A DNA stretch of 64,000 nt from Pseudoneurospora amorphoporcata (GCA_033297205.1 MU859131.1:62001-126000), one strand, 5' to 3'; numbered from the stretch's first letter, positions 23,751-34,659 are shown. The notes: a model not told the origin generated them from the sequence alone. A program made the numbers and translations.

Positions 23751-25640
23751 GACGGGTGAGGAGGCACCCGAGGGCCTGGGGAGTGGACGGGAAGAAGGGC
23801 GGAAAGGAGGCGGATGGGCCGACGTCGATGAGATGCGTCCGGAGATGGATGCAATGGAAGCGAGGAATCGGCAAGAGGGGTGGCTGCCTGCTCCGGTTCA
23901 GCTTGGTCAGTCTCCCGGGTTTTAGGTTAGAGTTTTCGGCGACGGTAAGGGAGGGTCATCGGGGATGGATGCAGGTCGGGAGACGGGGGCAGTGGGAAGA
24001 CGGACCTAGCAATGGCAGATGTGGACGGTGGATGGAGCAGGTTGGCCGTTTCCCCCGTTCGTCGACTCTTGTCAGAGTCCAAACCTTTTTTTTTTTCCCG
24101 TTGGCGTAGCTGGTTAGGAGTACCCAGCCTAAGTACACTACCCGACGCAAGCACCACCTGGTCCCAGTCGTCCCCAGGCGGTCCAGTTGGTGGTGCCGTT
24201 TTGGAGCCAGTTCGGTTCCAGCTTTTCGTTCAATAGTGACAGTGATAGTGGAGGTGACAGAGACTGCCCGTTATGTTTCTTAACACTGAACAAACGGGAT
24301 TTGATAAAACGCAATTGTTCTCCAATATATAGCAAGATAAGCACTCCACGGCTCTAGCTTGTGGTGATACCCGGGTCGAGAAAGTTCAGCCAAAGTTGGG
24401 TTCTGCGACTGAACTTCACGGCAGGCTGGGCGGGGGTGGAGGTGGTGGTTGAAGGTGAATGGAGCGAGGGCAACGGCTACGGAACAAGGTCGGTCAGGAT
24501 AACTAGGTAAACAGCAAGTGCAAATACTCGGTTTCTTTCTCATTTGAGCCCCGTGGTACGGCAACAAACAGCGAACCAATTGCAATGCGACTGCCAAACG
24601 AACGAGCGAGGCCACCAAAAAGGACCAATTCTCGAAAGTCGAGATGACAAAAACGCACCGCGAGAATACCGACAATTCATCTGTTAGGTCACTAACAAAC
24701 CAACCTCCCCTGTATACATGTGCTTCTGTTAGTGTTTTTGGCCGGCCCCAGGTGCCTCTCCACAACACAGGTGAAGGCCCCGTTAGAAGTGGATGAAAGG
24801 GTGGAGTCAGAAAGGGGAAAGGGTCAGGATAACAAGAGGAGATTTCCTTGGGGTTCAAAAGAGTCCGTCGCGGCACTCCGGTCGGACGCCCCGGTTGCAG
24901 GTAGGGGACCGACCGGTTGTGGACGCCGGAGGGCGCTGTGACGGACGATGCAACTTCCAGGTATCTGTCCATCAAGCACCTCACCGGCGAGACCAGGGAA
25001 ACCGTCAACAGTTAGGTTCTAGGCCCGTCCTGTTATAGCGGAAGTAAAAGGAATTCACCAACTTTATTTATAGAGGTAGAGATATCTCTTACCTCCTGCA
25101 CCACCTCGTACAGTGAGTAATGTGCCTCAAGAATGGAAGTACCCGGTACTCCGCATCTGGCCATGGCAAGCTCGTGTCGAAGCTACCTGGGTACATGTCT
25201 TTTCGATTTCAACCTCAAGGCTCTTTCTCTCCGTCCCACGAGCTCCGACCAATTTGCGGACGGCATCAGTCAAAAGCCACCAAGAAGACTCGATTTTTCC
25301 TCGGGCTGACAGGTATACCTCTACCTAATCATCTATATTTTCATGAATCATCTCACCTGCCTACCTGGTGACGACCCTCGATCCGACCGACCTCACGTAG
25401 GTTGCACACAAAACCCATCGTCGCCTAGCAATCAATTAAAGGAAAACTGGAATGACTTGTCAATTCGAGCTCAAAGGAAGGGCTGGCCGATGAAACTGAT
25501 TGGGGCGCCCAAACGAGCTGTTATGCAGAGCTTCGAATATCACGAGCTCCTTAACCTCCTCCATTTCGATTGCTCAATCTCTCCCACTAAGCAATCAAGA
25601 CCTCGTCGGCGCCAATTACTGTTCAGCAGACTATAATTTC
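23751..25640. other. Promoter side of nrp1 up to the AT-rich island
   Basis: GC-normal DNA upstream of nrp1, grading into AT-rich sequence after about 25.64 kb. A long minus-strand frame (24280-25008) starts only at TTG, resembles nothing I know and is not called a gene. A T-rich run lies near 24087-24098. No RNA gene or transposon was recognised. Confidence 0.5.
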
Positions 25641-25971
25641 AGGCCAATTAGCTCTCATTAGATTTGTATGCCTGTTACCTACCGAGCTTCGAGCTACCCT
25701 GCCTAATATCTGATATCTGCATCTGATTACGCCTCATTGGCATACCATATATTAAAAATGACAAGCTTTAGTTAGGTTTACTACAATATCCAAATTTCAG
25801 TCTAACTAGCTATTAGTTATGAGAGAGTCCAAAACATCATAGTCTTTACTAAGACCTCAGCTTTACTGTTAGAGGCAATCACCTCTTACTACATTCCAGT
25901 ATATAGGGCAAATCTCTACTCACGTTACACAACATGCTACCCTTACACCTTACAAAGATATATAATATATA

Positions 25972-26281
25972 AACTCGGAAAATTGGGTTTTGAGAAACTG
26001 CTTTTTAGGTATATATATACTATTTTCCTGCCCGATGCTAAGTATATATATGCCTGCCAACTTAGGTGAGGGAGATGTGTTGCTACCCTAAAGTACTGTA
26101 AATTCGAAATTATTGTGCCCAGTCTTTTTTCCTTATCAGTCTAGCTAGGACTGGAGGGTGGGGTGCTAGATTTTACCTTCCTATATAGAAGATACGGTTG
26201 GCACATATACTATAATATATGCTTAAATCTGTATATAAATATACCTAAAAAGCAGTTTTTTAAAATATAATTTCCCGAGTT
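25972..26281. mobile_element. Mariner-like MITE (about 310 bp, TA target site)
   Basis: Terminal inverted repeats of about 50 bp begin AACTCGG and include the shared core GAAACTGCTTTTTAGG or its transition variant. The left copy runs from 25972 to about 26021 and the right copy from about 26232 to 26281. Both ends are flanked by TATA, consistent with a TA target duplication, although the flank is itself a palindrome and the edge may be off by two bases. No coding frame lies inside. Size, inverted repeats and TA site fit a non-autonomous Tc1/mariner-type element. Differences between the two repeats are mainly transitions. Confidence 0.65.
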
Positions 26282-26900
26282 TATACAGTATTGCAGTCTT
26301 ATACAGATACTACTATTCAAATACTAGCAGTTTAGTAATAAAGAATTAATAGTATCTACATACAAGCCTAGTTACCTCGGCCTATACTATTAACTAAGGC
26401 TATCATAAAGCTATATTTCTTTCCATTCTCTTCTATTATAGCATTTAGAGACAGTACGGTTACGAATTGTCCCGACTATAGATGAGGACTTAGATATATA
26501 CATCCCTACTAAATATTAAGCCTATAATATATAGCTCTGAGAAGTAAACAAAGTAGAATTATAATATATTTTAATACCTGACGTGTTGCTATCTGCTTTT
26601 TGTGGTAGTAATAATAAGTACACAATTGTAAGAAGGCTATGTACTTTTAATCTTCTCTACGCTCCGGCTACACCTTCTTACTATTAAATTATTAGAAAAT
26701 AACTAAAAATAATTTATATAAGCTATTATATTATACATTGAGTATATTCAAATCAGTAAGGTTTAAAGGGCTATAATGCTACTATATAAACCTATTCTTA
26801 TATATAATATATCTATGATAGAGAATATTTATATTAATCAACAAATTAATATATTTGCCGCTACTAAATTGCCTAAATTCTAATTCAATTACTTTATAAA

Positions 26901-27867
26901 GAGCAACTCTACTCGCACCGTCAGAAAACTCTACTCGGACCGTGATCCACTTTTTTCTCCCATACATAACCTTAACCCTGCCGTCCCCTCCCCGTCAGCA
27001 CCAATCTCGCTCGTACCGCGCCCGCCAAGCCCCCAAATTACAGCCCATTACACATTCTAACTCCTGCACAGGCTACTTTTCGTATTGCGCTGACCAGCCC
27101 AGTAATCCAGACCAGACTTGGTGATTTTCGGGATCGTCGCATCGCTTCCTCCACCAAACCTCTCACATCATCACCCCCATCTACGAAATCAATCCACTAT
27201 ATCGCGCATCACGAAATATCCCCAAGTAAACAAAGCGCTGGCATCCGTCAATGGTAAGAAATGATCCGTCATTTTTTCTGTACGTTTCCCTAACTAATCG
27301 TAACGTAGATGGCCGATGTAGCGACCCAGCCGACGGGCGCATACGACCGTGGTGACGATCCCACCTCTGCCCAGCCAACTGAGCCCATGGATCTCGAACC
27401 TACCTCAGCCCGGACTGCCCAGACTGCCCAGTCAACCCAGCCCATAGATCTCGAAGCACTCGCTGGCACTCTGGGAGACTCACTGGCAGTTAGATTGCTC
27501 GATTATATGATAGATATCAGATATATGATAGATGTATGCATTAATGTAGATTGAGTGCAATTGATTGATCGCTCAATTGAGCGATGTGCGACCGTGCAAT
27601 GTGCGACCGTACCGCTAACTGCCCTGTAAAGTGCGCTGTAAAATGCCCTATAAAGTGCGATATGGAGGTGCACTTGTGGGCTGGGCATGGTCTGGGCACT
27701 GGCCCACATAACATTTTATGAAAGATTGTAATGCCCAGATTTCTGGGTGAAATTTTTAAAAGAATACATATGACATCTGTGGCCGCGCCAGGGTTAAGGT
27801 TATGTGTGAGGGAAAAAGTGGATCACGGTCCGAGTAGAGTTTTCTAACGGTGCGAGTAGAGTTGCTC
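26901..27867. mobile_element. Element E1: TIR transposon with 8-bp target duplication (967 bp)
   Basis: Terminal inverted repeats of about 80 bp start GAGCAACTCTACTCGCACCG and are nearly identical at both ends. The flanks carry TTTATAAA at 26893-26900 and 27868-27875. Inside each repeat the motif ACTCTACTCG-ACCGT occurs twice in tandem, which suggests transposase binding sites. No transposase is present, so the copy is non-autonomous. The long inverted repeats starting with G fit Mutator-like (MULE) elements; the 8-bp duplication also fits hAT. E1 is much GC-richer than its surroundings, so it entered after the surrounding sequence was mutated. It contains a small ORF with a possible upstream intron. 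Confidence 0.8.
27309..27554 (+). CDS. Small ORF inside element E1
   Basis: An 81-codon frame from an ATG (MADVATQPTGAYDRGDD...), rich in Thr, Ala, Pro and Gln with repeated TAQ/TQP motifs. It ends in a stretch rich in Ile, Met and Asp. Just upstream, GTAAGA at 27252 and CTAAC...CGTAG ending at 27308 look like an intron, with a possible further exon before it. I recognise no domain. It may be the 5' part of the parent element's gene or a captured host fragment. The same region is present, mutated and shortened, in element E2. Confidence 0.3.
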   Translation: MADVATQPTGAYDRGDDPTSAQPTEPMDLEPTSARTAQTAQSTQPIDLEALAGTLGDSLAVRLLDYMIDIRYMIDVCINVD

Positions 27868-28647
27868 TTTATAAATAACTATAATAAGAGGACCAATAGC
27901 TGATATTTCCATAAAAATAAATTTTATATTATATATAGAATTCTTATTATATTTAATATTAAAGATAAAAGAATTATTAATATATTATACTAGCTTAAAT
28001 TTAAAATAATTTTAAATAATTTAGAATTTATAACCTCCGGACGTAGGAGCTAAGAAAACTATAATATTTCGGGCCTATAATTTATATTCTTTCTCTCGTA
28101 AAAGAAGAATAATAAATGATTAATAATCTATTAGAATATATTATAATTACTAAATTAAATAGCGTAAATAAGAATAATTAAAACCTAGACGATATATAAA
28201 TAATGATAAATACTACAGAATCGTATATTAATACTACTACTAATAGTATCAGTACTATAATTATGAATATATTCTTCTAAAATGAATATTTTATCATATA
28301 TATTATTAAACTATATAAAAATACAAGCAGGGCTATTAATTTAAATAGCAGCTACATTTATTACTTCTATATTTTCGCGATTAAGAGCAATAGAGTCCAA
28401 AAAACCCCCGTCTATGAAAGTTTATATAAAGAAAGTGAAAATTCTAAAATAGAATATATTATAAAAAAACTGTAATCTATAATAGAATTTGGTATTCTAT
28501 AGCTTTATCCTCTTCGCCCGCTTAAGGCCGTAGGTATCCTATTTTGTAAGAGGCTAAAAATATTAAAATATTAAATTAATAAAATTAAATTTACTATAAA
28601 AGAAAGTAGGGATAAAGATTATTTACTATTTATAATTATATTTAGAC

Positions 28648-28877
28648 TGTGACGGCGCGGCTCAACCGCTGGTCACCTACATCACTTGCCTTGCCCTGAA
28701 CCTGTTCATACGGCTAGCCCCGCTACTCCGCTGCAAGCTTGGCATTGCGCACAGCTTTATCTTCTTCGTGCCATAGCTATTCTTTGTATTCTAGTTTTCT
28801 TCTTTTCTTCATCTTTCGATCTTCTACCAAATAGGATAATTGCTGTTTATCACAATCATTTCCTCTTTGCCATAACA
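28648..28877. repeat. Solo LTR (230 bp, target duplication TAGAC)
   Basis: A GC-richer patch starts TGTGACGG and ends ATAACA, with TG...CA termini typical of LTRs. It is flanked by TAGAC at 28643-28647 and 28878-28882. No matching second copy or internal retrotransposon sequence is next to it, so it is read as a solo LTR left by recombination between the two LTRs of a full element. It is unlike the other two LTR types in this island. Confidence 0.65.
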
Positions 28878-29358
28878 TAGACTATACCTTTTACTATACT
28901 GAAATAATTTTTTGAATATATAATATTATCTTCTAATAGCTATAAACAAAAAAAAGCCTATTACTGAACTATTCTTATTTTATACATAGAAAGTTGAGCA
29001 ATAATTCATTATAAAAATAATAAATACTAATAAATTTACCTTTATTTTTATTGAGGGCGGGGGTCTAGAAAATAAAATTTTTAAGTATCTAACATCGTCG
29101 TACTTTAGGGAAGGAATAAATAGTAAAACCGTTCTAATTAATAATTAGAAATAAAGATTATAATTTTAATATTATAAGTGAATTAATAGTAAGACGAAAC
29201 GTACGTAGCGTCGGAGCGAATAAAGGAATAACCTAAGCTTTTTAAAATAGAATAATAAATTAGAATTAATTTAATAAGAATAATTTAAGGACATCAGGAC
29301 TACTTATTCATAAACAAATTATAAAGTTGCATATAATATTCTATTAATTAATATTAAA

Positions 29359-30108
29359 GAGAAGCGCTACTCGCACGTTGGCAAAACTCTACTCGCACGT
29401 AGATCCACATTTTTTTCCCATACATAACCCGAACCCGCTCGAAGTCTGCCATAGCTGATGTATTCTTTCATAAATTTCGCCAAGCACATCTGGGCATTTC
29501 AATCTTTCAAGGTTGCTATGCTATGCCAAGCCTAGATTCTAGACTGTAGCGTACGCACTCCTAGATTTGTACTCAGATCTAGTTCTTACAGAGCATTTAT
29601 ATAGCGGTCTTACAGGGCACTTAGCGGCACGGTCGCATGCGCCCGTCAGCTAAGTCACTACATCGGTCATCTACATCGCAATTAGCTAAGAAAACGCACA
29701 GAAAAATGATGGATCATTCTATACTATGAACAGATGCTAGCGCTTTGTTTACTTAATAATATCTAATAATGCGCAACGTAGTAGATTGAAGGATTATAAT
29801 GTGATGATGCATGCGATGGTAGTTTGGTAAAGGAAGTAGTATGATAAGGCACTAGTGCTGGTACTAGAAAATCACGAGTTAGACTGCTCAGTCTGGGCTG
29901 GTCTGGGCGCCCAGACTAGGGTGGCCAGTGCAGTACGACTGCAGGAGTCTGAACGTGTACTGAGCTGAAATCTGGGAGCTTGGCAGGCACGGTACAACCT
30001 AGATGGGTGTGGGACTATAGCAGGTCGCCAGGGTTCGGGTTATGTATGGGGAAAAAATGTGGATCCACGTGCGAGTAGAGTTTTGCCAACGTGCGAGTAG
30101 CGCTTCTC
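29359..30108. mobile_element. Element E2: TIR transposon related to E1 (750 bp)
   Basis: Terminal inverted repeats start GAGAAGCGCTACTCGCACGT and match the E1 repeats in layout, including the doubled CTACTCGCACG motif and the ATCCAC and CATACATAACC blocks. The flanks carry an exact 8-bp duplication, ATATTAAA, at 29351-29358 and 30109-30116. Its interior aligns with E1 in the opposite orientation but lacks most of the E1 ORF, and differs largely by transitions. It is an internally deleted, RIP-affected non-autonomous copy of the same family. Confidence 0.8.
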
Positions 30109-30468
30109 ATATTAAAACTCTGCATAATATTAAAATGATTATAATTATTATAAATAATAATAAGACTAAGATCAGATATAACATATTTAAAATTTTATAA
30201 AAAATATTAATTTAATTATAACAAATATTTAAATTTTAAACTAACAATTATAATAATTGTAAGCATTTTAATAATTACGATCGTCTTACTATATAAAGTA
30301 CAAATACCGAATTTAACTAATATATTTTAAATATACTTCGTAACGTCGTTTATATATAAATAAAGGCGTATAACTTGGGAAAAGAAATCCAAATTGAAAG
30401 AGGCATGAATATTTATAAGAATTATAAAAATTATATAAATATAAAATAAAATGAACTTATTATAATAA

Positions 30469-31103
30469 GAGAAAGTCTATTTGTATAGTCACGAATGTCT
30501 ATTTAAACAGTGATCCACTTTTCTCCTCACATATATCCCTAACCCTCGCGCGGCCACATATATCACATATATGCTTTCGAAAATTTCGCCCAGAAATCTG
30601 AGCATTACTATTTTTTTATACGTGACATCAAACCGCAATACCCAAACTAGATACGCACTTCTATATCATACTTTATAGGGTATTTTACAGCGTACTTTAT
30701 AAAATAGTTAGCAGCACGATCGCACATTGTTCAATCGCACTCAATTTAGTGACTATCTTAATCGCATTCAATTGAGCGACTATCTCTCGCATTCAATTGC
30801 TATCAATTGCTAACGACTGTCAATTGCTAGCGACTGTCAATTGCTAGCGACTATTAATAGTTGTTACAGCTATTAGTAATTGTTACTTGTCACAGCTGTT
30901 AGTAATTATTATAGCTGTTAGCGATACGTGTGCTATGTAGAGGTCACAATGTGTAATAGGCTGTAATCTAGGGACTTGGCGGTCGCGGTACGAGCGAGAC
31001 TAGTGCTGGCAGGGAGGGGACGGTAGGGTTAAGAATATATATAGGAGAAAAAAGTAGATTACCATTTGAATAGACAATTATGACCGTACAAATAGACTTT
31101 CTG
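30469..31103. mobile_element. Element E3: heavily mutated relative of E1/E2 (635 bp)
   Basis: Ends start GAGAAAGTCTATTTGTATAG on the left; the right inverted copy has C in place of the first G. The exact 8-bp duplication TATAATAA lies at 30461-30468 and 31104-31111. Compared with E1 the terminal motif CTACTCGCACCGT has become CTATTTGTATAGT, a run of C-to-T and G-to-A changes. The left interior aligns with the right interior of E1. Near 30800-30860 it contains short tandem copies of TCAATTGCTAGCGACTG. It is the oldest-looking of the three copies. Confidence 0.75.
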
Positions 31104-31142
31104 TATAATAAACTTAAGCTTTATATTTTAATTATTAAATAT

Positions 31143-31323
31143 TGTTACAGCTTAGCTAGATATGTGCCAGATCATATAGTTACCTCTGGTCTTTCTTTTA
31201 TATTATATAAAACTATCACCTTCATCCTATATAATTAGCTTCCTCTTCCTTCTTTATCTTTACTTATTTATCAATTACGTTAGATTATTCGTGACTACTA
31301 CTCGAGATCTACGTACTGTAATA
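31143..31323 (+). repeat. 5' LTR of the gag-only element
   Basis: 181 bp, the same length as the 3' LTR. It starts TGTTACAGCTTAGCTAG and ends CTGTAATA where the 3' copy has CTGTGACA. It carries more A/T than the 3' LTR at most differing sites. Confidence 0.8.
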
Positions 31324-31749
31324 CTTAAATAAAGATCTTTCTTCTTCAGTCCGATCTTACTAATCCTACTGTCATAAGTCGTACTCTCATCCTATTCTTA
31401 CCCGACCGCAGAGACCGCTCGTTATCGTAATTGAACGTAGAGGCTCCCATTAACTGCTTGGAACCTCTATCACTACCTTGAGTTTTTATTTAGACTCTAA
31501 ATGTAAGTGCCGCGCCCTAATAGAACTAATTGGAGTTTATAAGGATGCTTATAGTCTGTGCAACAACTGGTGCCCTAAACCCAGGCTCTCTATCCAAACC
31601 CTAAACTCTATATTTCCCTACATTACACTTTTCCAATTTCGTCTTAGTGGTTGATCCCCTCCGCTTAATTGGGACAACTCTTTTTTTCATCAATATTTCT
31701 AATAATACTAGTAAACTTCGGAATCCTAGGATATTGCTTTCCTTCGTTA

Positions 31750-32790
31750 CCATAGCCACCGTTGCTAATCCGTTAAAGGAAGTTCAAGACGTTCTAAACT
31801 AGACCGTTGGCTAGGTTAAGAAGCAGAAAGAGCAAATCTCTAATTTGAACACTGTTGTTAACAATCTTAAAGTTTCATTAGCAACGGCCAATAGTTAACT
31901 TTCTGTTCTACTAAAGGCTATAGGCAATAAGGAAAAGACTAACCACAAGCCCAAATCCTCCCTTCTAGATATCGATAAGTTCACTAGAGCTAATTATAGC
32001 TTCGAGACCTGGCTTCCTAACCTTCGTGCTAAGCTTCGTATCGATAGTGACGCTTTTGGTAATAATGAAGCTTAGTTTTTCTATATTTACAATAGATTGG
32101 ATAATAAGATCCAGGCCCTAGTTATGCCTCAAGTTCGATAGGCTTCTGACTCTAACTCCTTCGACCCTGAAGAATTCATTGACCAACTGAACCGCATCTT
32201 CGACGATCCTCACAAGGTCTAGCAGGCTTAGAATGCTCTCCTTGCCCTTAAACAATACGAAGATGCCTTCGCTATCTTCATCGCCAAATTCAAACCTCTC
32301 CTCTATAAATCTAGAGCTAATTAATAGAATGAAGAGTCTAAAATCAGTATCCTTCGCCAAGCTCTTAATAAGAAAACCAGAAAGCGAGCCCTGCAGCTCC
32401 GGCCAGTTCTGAATACCTACGTGGAGTTTATAAAGTAGCTCAAAGATGCGCTAAACTCAATCCATTTTAACGGAAGTCATAAGACTGCTAAGAACCCTGA
32501 TTCCATAAAGTTAGATGCCATTCAAGCTTCCATCCAGACTCTGGAATTGGCCAGACCTTCTAGGTCCAAATTCAATACTGCTAAAGTAGGTCTATCGTCT
32601 TTACGTGCCCAGCTCAATATGGTTCAAAGTCCTTCATCCGAGAGGAGGATTTAGACGATGATTCAGATGATGATTCAGATAATGATTTTGGTCATGAGTT
32701 CGGATATGACTATTTAACAGATTCTGAACTGGATTTCGAGTACAAACTTGAGCATATCGTCTATAGAAGTCGGACTAAATGTTGATGTTT
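31750..32790 (+). pseudogene. RIP-broken gag of the LTR element
   Basis: Conceptual translation shows a short coiled-coil-like stretch, then LLDIDKFTRANYSFETWLPN, IQALVMPQV, FDPEEFIDQLNRIFDDPHK and YEDAFAIFIAKFKPLLYKS. This is the pattern of a Ty3-type retrotransposon Gag capsid region. It is interrupted by at least seven stops, nearly all TAG, at positions where Gln or Trp would be expected. This is the signature of C-to-T or G-to-A mutation of CAG and TGG codons. No zinc knuckle or pol frame follows; an acidic Asp-rich end reaches about 32790. It makes no functional protein. Confidence 0.75.
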
Positions 32791-32956
32791 TATCTCTTTT
32801 TTCTTTACTACATTGTTGAGTCAACTATCTAGATTGTCGGGTCCCCTTCATACTACACGTCATATGTTACTGCTTTTCATTATTCAAAACTATCTAAAAA
32901 CAGCGTTGCTTTCTTCTTTTCTAAGTCTTCTTCGACTCTGGGGCTGAGTCTCTTTT

Positions 32957-32968
32957 AAGGTGGGAGGG
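32957..32968 (+). other. Polypurine tract
   Basis: AAGGTGGGAGGG lies three bases before the right LTR, the normal place for the plus-strand primer of LTR retrotransposons. It has kept its purines despite the mutation of the rest. Confidence 0.6.
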
Positions 32969-32971
32969 TAA

Positions 32972-33152
32972 TGTTACAGCTCAGCCGGATATGTGCCAGA
33001 TTACATGGTTACCTCTGATCTTTCTCTCATATCATATAAGACCATCGCCTTTATCCTATGTAACTAGCTTCCTCTTCCTTCTTCATCTTTACTTATTTAT
33101 CAATTACGTCAGATTATTCGTGACCATCACTCGAGATCTACGTGCTGTGACA
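32972..33152 (+). repeat. 3' LTR of the gag-only element
   Basis: 181 bp, starting TGTTACAGCTCAGCCGG and ending GCTGTGACA, followed by AATAT. It is the less mutated of the two LTRs. Confidence 0.8.
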
Positions 33153-33378
33153 AATATACTAATATAATATTAAACCTTTAAAGAATAAATATAATTAACG
33201 GGCGTATAATTAAAGCTACGTTATATTTTACTATACAATATCTAAAATCTACTATATACTACACAAATCTTCAATATTATATAATGTATTATTCCTAACT
33301 ATAAACAAAGTACTAAATTTCGTAAATAATAAAAAGAATTCAAAATTGCTATAATATAAGTCTATAAGAGACCTCAGC

Positions 33379-33720
33379 GCCGCTAAGCTCCACGCTAGCT
33401 TCGACAGCCAAGCTCTCAGCAGGTATATACAACCCAGCACTGATGACAAGCCCACCCCCTACCACCTCCTGAAAGTAAAGAGTTCCTTCCTTATTTAAGC
33501 TAGGACTAGGAAAATTGGGCTAAGATCCTTCCTCTTAGAATATAGCATGCTAGAAGTAATAATGCTATATTGTAAATGTGGGGCGGAGGAAGAGACTTTC
33601 GAATATATTATACTAGACTGCTTCAAAATAATAGTATATAGGTACTAGCCTAAATAGCCAGCCAAGAAAATAGAGTTCTACAAACTCTTCAATTCTGTAG
33701 AGGGAACGGAGTAGCTAATT
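33379..33720 (+). pseudogene. 3' remnant of a LINE (Tad-like) ORF2
   Basis: The plus strand translates as YHLLKVKSSFLI-stop-ARTRKIGLRSFLLEYSM...LYCKCGAEEETFEYIILDC. This resembles the C-terminal zinc-finger end of fungal Tad/LINE-type ORF2 proteins (RTGKIGL..., CxCG...EETxEHIxLDC). The expected His is Tyr, a CAC-to-TAT type change, and further stops follow. Only this end is recognisable, so it is a truncated, RIP-killed fragment. Confidence 0.5.
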
Positions 33721-34659
33721 AGGTAGCTATTAAGATAGGGTCGATTAAAAGAATATCAGTTAGTAGTATAATTAAAAATAGAGTAGAAAGAAAAAGAGTT
33801 ATTATAAAGTTAGTAATATTATTATATATAGAATTTATATCTATAGCGGTGAGAGCGAAGCGGGGACGAAGTTTTCCTTTTTTAAAATTATTATATAAGG
33901 TAACCAAAGGATAAGTAGTAGATAAAAACCCTAACGATAGTGTAGTAGCTTAAATAGTTCTATTCTTTAAAACTTTTATCGAATGCTCCTAAAATATTTT
34001 TATAATACTAAACTATTTAATTACAACTAAAGAAATATCGAATAGTGGAGGCGTAATATAGGTATATTAAAAGAGAGAGTTGGCGTTCTAATTAGTAATA
34101 TTACCGTTATTAGAGTTTATTATTGAGGTAGTAGAAGAAATAGAGAGGTTGCGGAAGATTTTGAAATTAGTAATGCGATTAGTTAAATTTATTATTTTAT
34201 TAAGGGGTTAACGTTAAGTAGCGTACGAAAAGTGGAACGATAGTTATTTATTGAATAGTTTAATAATGAAAGATTATTTTTAATTTTCATAAGTATAGAT
34301 ATAAGTTCGATATTTAAGGTCGTATACGTAGCGGGGACGAAATAATTAAAAGTATTAGCACTCGGAGTAGGGAGGGTAGGAATAGTTTAAGGCGTAGTAG
34401 GAGCGATAATAGGGCTTTTAATTAAAGGATTGCTATAAGTTGTTTTATATTCAGTATAGGCTACTTTCTAAACAGCTGTAGTACTAGTAATTTTACTGAT
34501 AATAATATCTTGATTAGAAGGAGTCGTAATATTAAGTAGTTTAAGCGTAGCGCTATAGAAGGCGAGGCTTTCGTTTTTAATATTATTAGGGATTTCTTTT
34601 TTAGTTTTGCTTATATTTTTATATTAGATATAGGTAGTATTAACTTTATTAATTACTTT

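Larger units (their letters stand above)
31143..33152 (+). mobile_element. Gag-only LTR retrotransposon (2,010 bp)
   Basis: Two direct 181-bp LTRs (31143-31323 and 32972-33152) start TGTTACAGC. The right copy ends TGACA and the left one AATA by mutation. Both flanks carry AATAT (31138-31142, 33153-33157). A polypurine tract, AAGGTGGGAGGG, sits just before the right LTR. By my alignment the two LTRs differ at about two dozen positions, all transitions. The interior encodes a broken gag-like frame and no reverse transcriptase, integrase or RNase H; there is room for none. This structure fits a non-autonomous TR-GAG-type element relying on a full relative elsewhere. I did not find a convincing primer-binding site. 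Confidence 0.82.

Noticed and set aside
24280..25008. 242-codon minus-strand frame upstream of nrp1
   Set aside because: It opens only at TTG, resembles no family and lies in the expected promoter or leader region; treated as a chance frame in GC-normal DNA.
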